64,000 nt of DNA. It comes from Aurantiochytrium sp. KH105 (lineage: Eukaryota; Sar; Bigyra; Thraustochytrida; Thraustochytriidae). The stretch lies in the NCBI GenBank assembly GCA_003116975.1, contig BGKB01000034.1:428307-492306 (forward strand), given 5' to 3'. The notes beneath the pieces were generated by a model, which saw only the letters and a list, made by a program, of their open reading frames with translations, searched no databases and had not been told where the DNA came from. The position numbers and the translations under genes are program-made. This document shows positions 38,461 to 46,815 of this stretch, piece by piece. Numbering within the stretch: position 1 is the stretch's first letter; each line of letters begins with the position of its first letter.

Positions 38461-38991
38461 ATGGCGGAAACCAAGGGCCCGACGGGTGACGGCGCCAACG
38501 CTGCACCGTCGTCAAAGGCCGCTGTTTTGAGCCCGGAGCAGGTGGAGCACTTTCGTGACGCCTACAACATTTTCGATAAGAATGGAGATGGCGGCGTAGG
38601 CATTACCGAACTCGGACACGTAATGCGGTGTCTCGGTCTCGACCCATCAGACGATGAAGTGAGACGCATGTTTGACGAGGTGGACGTCGATGGGTCGGGA
38701 GAAATCAGCTTCGAGGAGTTTCTTGAAATCATGGCCGAGATGTCGGGTGAGAGCAGCACCGAAAAAGAACCCGGACAATCCGAGAATTGGGCAGAGGCAT
38801 TCAAGATTTTTGATCTCGACGGCGATGGCTTTGTCACGGCGGCAGAGCTTGGCAAGGTTCTTGAGAATATGGGCGAGCCGCTCAAGGACTATGAGCTGCA
38901 GGAAATGATTGATGAGGTTGACAAGGATAAGGACGGCAAGCTCAATCTCGAAGAGTTCGTGCACGTTATGGCACACGGTCTCGATGGCTGA
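38461..38991 (+). CDS. Calmodulin-like four-EF-hand protein
   Basis: 176 aa, ATG at 38461. Four EF-hand loops are intact: DKNGDGGVGITE, DVDGSGEISFEE, DLDGDGFVTAAE and DKDKDGKLNLEE, each with acidic or Asn residues at positions 1, 3 and 5 and Glu at 12, so all four should bind Ca2+. The N-terminal 24 residues (MAETKGPTGDGANAAPSSKA) extend beyond calmodulin and are disordered. The linker between lobes (SGESSTEKEPGQSENWAEAF) is longer than in calmodulin. Overall it is closest in type to calmodulin/troponin-C/centrin relatives; it is too divergent to be calmodulin itself. It may act with the IQ-motif protein encoded divergently next door; that link is speculative. Confidence 0.9.
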   Translation: MAETKGPTGDGANAAPSSKAAVLSPEQVEHFRDAYNIFDKNGDGGVGITELGHVMRCLGLDPSDDEVRRMFDEVDVDGSGEISFEEFLEIMAEMSGESSTEKEPGQSENWAEAFKIFDLDGDGFVTAAELGKVLENMGEPLKDYELQEMIDEVDKDKDGKLNLEEFVHVMAHGLDG

Positions 38992-39214
38992 AGAGTCGAT
39001 CGTCCAGATTCGTCGAAGCAACGGTTCTTCTTCTTCGTTCTTCTTCTCTTTTCTTTTCTTATCTTTTCTTATGGGTCGAGTGTACGGCAGCACTCAAGAA
39101 AATTTGGAAGAAGAAATGGAAAAGAAAAGGGGAGAGCGGGTAGGGAAGATGAAAAAAGACACAACATATTATTGAAAGACACATGGAAAAGACACCTGGA
39201 CTAGGCCTAGCTTG

Positions 39215-42200
39215 TCAAAAGCTCGGTGGACGAAAATCAGGGGCTGGCGGGCCAAAACCCGGCGCCCTGCGCGTGGGCGGAGACGATCCAGGCTCTGGAG
39301 CACCCGGAATGGGGATTTTGCCGGATCTGTTCGTCCCTCGCACGGGCTCGGGAATGGGAATAATACCCTGAGACTGCTCGTGTGAAGACACCATGGCCTG
39401 AGAGGTTTTCGCACGGGCAGGCGCGGAGCGCACAACGACGAGTCCCATGCTATGCAGGAACTTGAGATGGCTACGTACCATAGAGAACCAACAATCCACC
39501 TCTGATTCGTAGGCGGCGCCGGCAGCCTGTCTGGCATCCTCCAGAGACACACCATTGCACAGTTCCTCGAGAACCTCTTCCTGCTCCTCGATGAGAAGAC
39601 GGTTCGGCCCGCTCATGAGCGCTACATTCGCAATCCCCAAAAGGGAGGCGACGGCAAGCAGCGCAAACCCAATCTCAAACGTTCCTTCGGCACTGAAGCA
39701 CGTATCGTTGTTACTGTCGAGAAGACCAACAGGGACAACAAAGTCTTGGATGAAGGCATCAATTTTCAGGCAAATGACTTCGGTCACAAAGGGGACAAAA
39801 GTGCCGACGTTGATGGCCGCGAAAATGATCGCGACGGCAAAGACCTCTAGTGTGCAGCAGAACATAAGGCACTCGATGGAGAACCAGATCATGCGGCGCT
39901 CTCGGAGCGTGAGAGGTACCGCATAGCTGACAATGAGCAAGACCTGCTGCAGAATGGGAATAAAGATAATCGCAATGAGGAAAAAGATCTGCACAAAGGC
40001 GCCACCCGCAACCTCAGCCTTGGTCGTACCCTGCGCCTGCAAGGTGCGAATAAAATCTGCAATTGCAAACGACACGCGATCCCTACCGGACTCGATAACA
40101 CCAAGACCCTTGCCGCCAGCGCCGAGATAGGTAAACGTAACTGAAGGAAGAAAAAGAGCGACAATGATGAGCCCGATGCAAGCCATGGCGCTGGCCATAG
40201 CAAACATGTAGGCGGTCCGCCCAAGCTTCATTTGCAGCTGTCGGCCACTTGCGACAACGGGATTGAAGACGTGCTTGTGAAGCTTGTTTTTGCGGCGTAG
40301 AAACTGCACTGCCGGTCGTGGGATACCCGTTCGCTTGGCGCTTGCGCGTGATGGCGAGGTATTGCGTACATGCTCGTGCATGACGAGCAAAGTCGTGCTC
40401 GCGAGGCCTAGGACGCCAAGCAAAAAGCCATGGTAGCCCCAGCCAGGCACAAAGCTGAAACGCGCCGAAGTGCCTGACAGTCCAAAGACGCCGAGGTCGT
40501 CTTCGTCGAGCCGGATGTCAAAGATGACGATGAGAATGAGGATGAGGTACTGGTCGACGAGGACCCACTTTGCAAAGAAGCTGAGCACGTAGAGGAAGCG
40601 ACCGCGCCAGAGATCGCCAAGCACAGACATGGGCGCGAAGAAGCAGAACATGACGAGAATGATTTGTGCGTACGGCCAGATGGCCGAGAAGATGGCGACG
40701 GCCACGCCAAGCATTGGCACACCAATATCAAAGAACTCAGTAATGACGCTGGGCATATTGAGGACGTAAATGCCATCAATGTCCACCTGTGTCTCGCCAC
40801 CGTCTTGGTAGACTCGAACCATCACCTTGGCCATGTCAGTTGCGGCTGAGCTCGCAAAAAGAGCCAAGCTGACGATGGCGAGAACGACCACGCCATAGCG
40901 AAAGCTCAGCGAGGTGGAGCGACGCATGGCCAAAGAGCGCGTTTCCTCTGCACCTTGCGCAAGCCTGGGGCTCTCGAGCTCCTTTGCGCCGACGCGGGCA
41001 GAGCGGCGCTCTCCGCATCCACAGCAGCAACAAATGCCTGCGCAAGACACGGTCAAGATGACCAAGAGGGTCAGCGCAGATCCGGCTGCGCCCGCGTAGG
41101 CGAGGACCGTGTACCCGACGTCGGATGCGGGCTCGAGCTCGGGGCTAGGACGACTCAGAGACGCGTCGCAAAATGACGAGAGGTCCTGCACGGCGTGATT
41201 GAGAGCGATCTCACCCTGTCCGCTCCTGAGCTTGTCCATGGCAAACTGAACCACGATACCCCTACCCGTAAGAATGTCCGAGGCAATGTTTTGCTTCTCA
41301 CTTGGTGTCAGCGAACACTCGAAGCAGTCAAAGGCGACCGCGGAGAAGTTGACTTGAAGATTGCGAAGACCCACGGCGAGATCGTCGCCAAAAAAGTCGA
41401 GCGTGCTCATCAGACAAAAGGGCGACACCACCGATTCGGCTTCGAGAGCGGCAAAGCGCTGCTCGAGAACGTTGAGGTCGGCATCAACAAAGACGGAGAG
41501 ATCCTCGAGCTCGATGCGCACAGTGTCTTCTTCGTCCTCAATCTCGAGGCCCCCGGTGCCGAACATGCGAACGTCGGCCTCGATGGCAACTGGCAAGCCG
41601 CCTCGCCCCAGCGTAAATGCATTGGTGGCTCGGCGCGTGGGCGAGGTGCCAACAGGCTGCATGAAGGCGGCCGAAGTAAAGGTGTTGACATCATAAAAAC
41701 GCAGAGCTGAAACGACAATATTCAACTCGCCCGAGTTGCCAAGGTCCAGGGTCGCGTTGAGAAATTGAGAGCTGTTGAAAGTGATGAGTCCCGGATCTGT
41801 GCTCTGCGTGAGAGCAAGCTCGCGCAGCACTTGGTTAATTCCGGTCGTCGAATCATCGACCATGTGAATCGTCTCGTCGAGCAGATTCACCACTTTGGCG
41901 AAGCTCGGCGAGCCAAAGTCGACGAGCTCCGACGCCGGGATGGAGCTGACAGTGGAGATGCACTCATTTGAGGAAAGCTGTGCAAGTGCTTCGTTGAAGA
42001 TGTCCTCGATCTCGGGTTTGAGACCGCGCGTGAGCGCAGGGAGATCAGAGGCCAGTGTTGGCAAGAGAACGAAGTCGATGAGCTCTTGCAGCGCGGGTTG
42101 GGCCGTTTCGAGGGCTGCGTCTGCAAATCCGCTGAGCGTGACTTGGTCGAGCTCGGACAGGTCGTCGACCTCGGTCGAGGCGACCTCGACGCGAAAGATG

Positions 42201-43573
42201 GAAGGTGCGACGCAGGAAAAGGGGCTGTTGTTCATTTCATTGACAGTGACGTTGTCGGCAAAGTCCTCATCAGCGGCGACCGCCTGGGTCAGATTCACGG
42301 CGAGGTCCGAGAGCGTGAAGGCGAAAAGGTCAACGTTGATGACGAGGGGGGAGGCGGCTTGGACCCGTGACGAGGTCGATGCGGCGCCGGCTGCAACGAC
42401 TTGAATGGCCGCGGCTGCCCCTGCTTCCAAAGTGTCGAGGCGGAAGGAACTCGCAAGCGAGTACGGGCGACCGGCGATCGTATTGAAGGCCTCGAAGACT
42501 GAAAATGTGTTGAGACCGGCGATCTGGATCTCGTCGCCAATGTCGATCGTCCCGTTGAGCAACGCGTTGGGGCCTTGTAGGGAGGCAATCCCACTTGCAT
42601 TGAGGGTGATGGGGCTCTCAGCGTAGTCGTTGATGGCGATATCTGTGCCGTTGCCGGAAGTGGACCCTGCGGACCCAAGGACCCGGTTGGCCACCTGCAA
42701 GGTGAGCTTGGCGATGCTCGCCTGGTTAAAATTGACAATTACGGCCTCTTGGTCCGGTGAGAGCGCGGCCAGGAGTTCTGTCTCTGCAGTGGTTACATCG
42801 GTATTCGTGGGTACCGAGTCGTCGGCGAGGTCGATGAGGTCGGTAAAGAGGTCATCGAGGGCCGCCGAGGCCTCTACAGCAAGGTCGTCGAGGAGGTCAC
42901 ATGCGAGAACATGCCCGAGGACGCCCTGCGCAAGGACCTGGACCACGGTGGTGAGGTCCGAAGACATTGGTGGAGCGCTAAGCACAATGCTGGCGGGCGC
43001 GACGTTGCCATTGAGCGCACAGGTAGCGACCTCGAGGGAGCCTGGGCGATCCGGGTCGACACCGGAGCGACGGCCGGGCACGAGAGGCCACGTGAGGTCG
43101 AGGGCGAGGTCGGCAGCCGTGGCCTCAATGGTAAAGGAGGACGAACCCGACTCCGTCGTGGTCCCGGGCCCGGTGAAGCCGTCATTTACGACGAGGCTAT
43201 CCCAGGTGGCTGTGCCCGTGCATGTAAAGGCGATATCGGGCAGGGTCAGCGAGGTGTCAATTTGCGTCGCAAGAGCGGCGGTGGAGCTGAGCGAGAGCGC
43301 GCCTGCGAACGCCCATTGTGTGCATGTGACAGCTCCGATTGTGAAGTCTCCGCTAACGCCTGCGGCCTCGACGGTGGTCCCTGAGGCGACTTCGAGGTCT
43401 TTGAGCGGTGCTGTGGTTGGGTCTTGGTTTGGGAGCGTCGCGTTCTCCTGCACGAGGACGTCTGCCAGGAAGACGTTGACCTCTGCCCAGTCCGCCTGCG
43501 CCGCGCGTGCCGGGTCCGCGCATAGCGTTGCGACCACAAGGCAGCAGCACGCGAGTGCGAGCGCCCGCGGCAT
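39215..43573 (-). CDS. Large signal-peptide ectodomain fused to a tandem PqiA-like membrane domain
   Basis: 1452 aa, ATG at 43573. Residues 1-24 are a signal peptide (LALACCCLVVATLCADPARA). Residues ~25-815 form an ectodomain rich in beta-strand and amphipathic helix (for example ALQELIDFVLLPTLASDLPA), with paired cysteines and Asn-x-Ser/Thr sites; its character recalls BPI/TULIP lipid-binding proteins but I cannot prove it. From ~819 there are about nine TM helices with a CCCCGCG patch. Two blocks (~894-1020 and ~1121-1260) each have the order of the bacterial PqiA domain: a TM, a short extracytoplasmic segment with ITEF or IADF, two TMs, then a final helix pair (for example WFSIECLMFCCTLEVFAVAI). 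PqiA is the membrane partner in Gram-negative inter-membrane lipid transport. The tail is Pro/Gly-rich and cytosolic. Confidence 0.75.
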   Translation of the reverse strand: MPRALALACCCLVVATLCADPARAAQADWAEVNVFLADVLVQENATLPNQDPTTAPLKDLEVASGTTVEAAGVSGDFTIGAVTCTQWAFAGALSLSSTAALATQIDTSLTLPDIAFTCTGTATWDSLVVNDGFTGPGTTTESGSSSFTIEATAADLALDLTWPLVPGRRSGVDPDRPGSLEVATCALNGNVAPASIVLSAPPMSSDLTTVVQVLAQGVLGHVLACDLLDDLAVEASAALDDLFTDLIDLADDSVPTNTDVTTAETELLAALSPDQEAVIVNFNQASIAKLTLQVANRVLGSAGSTSGNGTDIAINDYAESPITLNASGIASLQGPNALLNGTIDIGDEIQIAGLNTFSVFEAFNTIAGRPYSLASSFRLDTLEAGAAAAIQVVAAGAASTSSRVQAASPLVINVDLFAFTLSDLAVNLTQAVAADEDFADNVTVNEMNNSPFSCVAPSIFRVEVASTEVDDLSELDQVTLSGFADAALETAQPALQELIDFVLLPTLASDLPALTRGLKPEIEDIFNEALAQLSSNECISTVSSIPASELVDFGSPSFAKVVNLLDETIHMVDDSTTGINQVLRELALTQSTDPGLITFNSSQFLNATLDLGNSGELNIVVSALRFYDVNTFTSAAFMQPVGTSPTRRATNAFTLGRGGLPVAIEADVRMFGTGGLEIEDEEDTVRIELEDLSVFVDADLNVLEQRFAALEAESVVSPFCLMSTLDFFGDDLAVGLRNLQVNFSAVAFDCFECSLTPSEKQNIASDILTGRGIVVQFAMDKLRSGQGEIALNHAVQDLSSFCDASLSRPSPELEPASDVGYTVLAYAGAAGSALTLLVILTVSCAGICCCCGCGERRSARVGAKELESPRLAQGAEETRSLAMRRSTSLSFRYGVVVLAIVSLALFASSAATDMAKVMVRVYQDGGETQVDIDGIYVLNMPSVITEFFDIGVPMLGVAVAIFSAIWPYAQIILVMFCFFAPMSVLGDLWRGRFLYVLSFFAKWVLVDQYLILILIVIFDIRLDEDDLGVFGLSGTSARFSFVPGWGYHGFLLGVLGLASTTLLVMHEHVRNTSPSRASAKRTGIPRPAVQFLRRKNKLHKHVFNPVVASGRQLQMKLGRTAYMFAMASAMACIGLIIVALFLPSVTFTYLGAGGKGLGVIESGRDRVSFAIADFIRTLQAQGTTKAEVAGGAFVQIFFLIAIIFIPILQQVLLIVSYAVPLTLRERRMIWFSIECLMFCCTLEVFAVAIIFAAINVGTFVPFVTEVICLKIDAFIQDFVVPVGLLDSNNDTCFSAEGTFEIGFALLAVASLLGIANVALMSGPNRLLIEEQEEVLEELCNGVSLEDARQAAGAAYESEVDCWFSMVRSHLKFLHSMGLVVVRSAPARAKTSQAMVSSHEQSQGIIPIPEPVRGTNRSGKIPIPGAPEPGSSPPTRRAPGFGPPAPDFRPPSF

Positions 43574-46500
43574 GGCGCCTATGCCTGCAAACTCGTCCCA
43601 GATTGACTCACAGCACTGTCGTCAGTGAGCTCAGGTCAGCTCTCGACCCGACGCGCTGCGCTGCGACACGACGCAACGCAACGCGGCCAGCCCGCCAGCC
43701 CGCCAGCGAGCGGGCGGAGGCGCGTCCTCACGTGCCAGCGCCGCGGCGAGCCTCGCCTGCTCGCTCGGGTCGGCGATACGGACTTTGCCTTGCGTTGCTT
43801 TTGCTTTGCGTTGCTTTGCTTTGCTTTTGCTTTGTTTTGCGTGCACGTGCGGCGCAGACCCGCCCCGAGCTGGTCGGGACGCTGCCAAGCGGAGCGAGTT
43901 TCGCCCTGCAGAAATGGCCGGGCCTCAGCGACCGCTGCGCTGCTTCCCCGCGTCGCGGCTCGGCTGTGCCGGCCGCGGTCGCGTCGCCTTCGCGCGCAAG
44001 GTCGCCTGGCCGCGCGTCCCATGGACTCGTACTCACAGTACCTACCTCGCGGTACCAGCGAGCGGTACCCCCGGGTACGTACCGCGGCCCTAAACGATTG
44101 GGAAGAAGCAGGAGGGGAGGAGAGGCGGGAGAGACGTGCGTGCCTGAACAGCTGCGCCACGACGCGCCGCGAAGATGCGCGCGGCGGAGGACGTCCACGT
44201 GCAGCAGGAGGAGGTGCGGGAGGAGATCTGGCGCGCGCATGTGTGCGTGCATGCGTGCATGCATGGTGTACGAAGCGCAAGATTCGCGCTGGCGTGCGGT
44301 GCGGCTGCAGGGCTGGATGTGGATGTGGATGTGGATGTGGATGTGGATGTGGATGTGGATGCGGTTGTGGATGTGGCGGCCACCACACGAAGTGAGCGTA
44401 GGCTCAGGCAGGAGCCATAGCCAGCTGCAGCATGCGGAGGAGCTGCGAGACGCACGGTGGAGTCCGTTTTCTTTGTCGGGAAGATTTTCTGTGGTGATGA
44501 TCATCGAATCTTGACTCCGGCAATGGAAATGTAGGAAAGGAATGCCTTGGCTGATAACGACGCGAGGCGGCGACAATAATTCGTACATACGCGGACATGT
44601 TTCATTCACGAAAGAGATTTGTATTGACGACATCAGCCGCGGCAGGGGAAGTTATGACTCAGGCTGCACGACGTAGACTGGCCAAGACGACGTAGGTAGT
44701 CAATACCAGTCACGCGAGATGAGATGTTAGCGGAAGCGAAGTCAAGGGTAGCTGCTAATAATAAGGAAGGGGTCGTGCAAGTACTTTGCTATTAGCACAC
44801 CACGCTTGCAAAGCCAACTTTGACCGGCTCACGAAAAGGATCCGTGTCGATGGCTTGCTTCTACTATATATTTTAGGCTTCTTTTATTGAAGTGCGCAGA
44901 TTCGAAGCGGACGTCGAGGATGCGAAGATGCGCGTTAAGATGCTCAAGCAGAACTGAGCGAAAAAAAAGTCAACAACGCTGCGTTTGCTGTCTGGCCAGC
45001 ATTGAAGTCTTTTCCAGTTCAAATTGTTGAGTGTTATTATTTCACGCACGTACGAGATCTCAGAGCGCAGATTGTTGCTGCGTCACACTCCAATTATTAC
45101 GTATATTCGTCTTATATTTTCCTGGCTTGCAGAGGTTCGAGCGCATGCTGGCGGCTGAACGAACCCGTGTTGCTTTCGAAGAGCCTCTCTCCTGTAATTG
45201 CGGATAATCTTTGTGCAACTTTATATTTCCAAATCTTGACAACGCAGAGCGTTTGTCAGAGTATAAGCGCGTGTGCCGCAAGATGATTGCTTCCGTTTCG
45301 TCGCCAGAGCGGCTGATGGCTAACAAGGAAGGGGACGATTTATTCGACTTGGTAAGTGTGCCTGCGACGAAGACGGCTTTATCGGAGCAGGTTGACCCTT
45401 AACATGTAGAGCTGGATCGCATGGAATTTTGCTAGAAGAAGTCAGAATGAGGCAGTTCTGAAGTTGTACTCTTGACAACCGCAACGCGGCTGGCAAAGCC
45501 TACATCGTCGTTTGATTCTGCAGCGAGGCTATTCCTTTTCTTTTCTTCTCCAATGCAGGCAAGCGGGCGAGGCGACAAAGCAAGTATCTACGATGCTCAG
45601 CTTCCAGCCCGCCGATGAACTCCATGCGCGCTCCTCAAAGTCTACAGTGGAAGACAAAAAGTCACTTCGTTTGGGCGACCCGAAGGCTGCGCTGTCCAGG
45701 CGACGACCTCCACCTCGTCGCTGACCATCTCCCCACGAGCGCAACTGCCAGCGTAACCGATGCCGAGTCCTCGCAGCCTAGGCCTCGTCCGGGCCCTCTC
45801 CCGTCTCCGGCGTTGGCAGTTCTGGGCGACCGGTTCTGGGATCCAAACGGTCGCCTCCGAGGCAGATAGGATAGCTTTCCATTTCCTCCCTCATCTTCTC
45901 TCCCCTCCCTGGCCTCGCCTTCGTTTCGTCTCGTTTCGCCGTTCCTTGCTTCGTTCCCCGTCCGCGCGTCCGTGCGGCCGTCCTTCGCTCCGGGCGGGCG
46001 GACGGGGCCCAGGCCGTCCGCGCCGCGCCGCGCGTCTCTCCCGGCGCCGTCTCGGCGAGGGCGGAGCGGGTCTGGACCCGCCCTGGCCGTGTCCGTTCGA
46101 CCCCGCTTCCCGCGCGGACAGGCAGGCAGAGGCAGAGAGAGAGGCAGAGAGAGAGACAAGCAGGCAGGCAGGAAGAGAAGACGAGGAAGGGCAGGAAGCA
46201 GCGGCACCAGACGGAGAGAGGCAGATCAGATAGAGGAGATAGATACGCCGCGGTGCCGCGGAGCGCGACGCGCCCGCCGAGCCCGGCCGCGGACACGCGC
46301 GAGTTCCCGGGAGCAGCGGCGTCGGGCCGGCGAGGAGGCAGAGAAGAGAGGCCGAGCGCGCGTTGGGCGAGGCGTCGGCGGCGGCGGGCGGGCGGGCGGG
46401 CGAGCGAGCGAGCGAGGGCGGCCGGCGGGCCCTTGCGATGGCGCGGCGGCCCCTGGCCTGCCAGACCCACTCACTCCGCTGCGCTCCGCTGCGCTCCGCG

Positions 46501-46815
46501 CCGCGCGCACGCCGCCGGCTCGCGCGCGCGCGCCGGCCCGGCCCTTCCGCTCCCCTCGCGCGCCCGGGCGCCGGTCGCGCGTCCCTCGCGGGCGTCGCGG
46601 CGCGGCGACTTGAGCTGCTCGAATCGCGCCGCCTCTGGCGCTCCTCGCGCGCGAGCTTGAGCGCGCGAGCGTGCGCGCGCGCGTGCCCAGGAAGAGCGGG
46701 CGGGCGAGGCTCTCTTCTCTCCGCGCGCCGTGCTAGCTAGCGAGCGAGCGAGCCAGCCAGCCAGCCAGCGTCGCCGGCGAGACGGAGCGAGACGGAGCGG
46801 GGCAGGCGCCGCGGC
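43574..46815. other. Long gene-poor divergent region
   Basis: 3.2 kb. The left part has GCTTTGCGTT repeats (43790-43840) and a (TGGATG)n array. Positions ~44500-45700 are distinctly AT-richer than the genes, with only short open frames and no domain; a decayed gene or element could lie here. The right part (45870-46800) is very GC-rich with (GGCA)n, (GGCG)n and (GAGC)n runs and presumably contains the kinase promoter. No gene or RNA gene is recognised. Confidence 0.5.
44314..44361. repeat. (TGGATG)n minisatellite
   Basis: About eight tandem hexamer units (WMWMWM or DVDVDV in translation). This repeat explains the long open frames around it. Confidence 0.95.

Noticed and set aside
43507-44514. 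335-codon + strand frame ending in WMWMWM repeats
   Set aside because: Carried by the (TGGATG)n array; no start context or domain.
45128-45150. GAGGTTCGAGCGC resembling a tRNA T-arm
   Set aside because: No matching A-box, anticodon stem or acceptor stem could be found around it.
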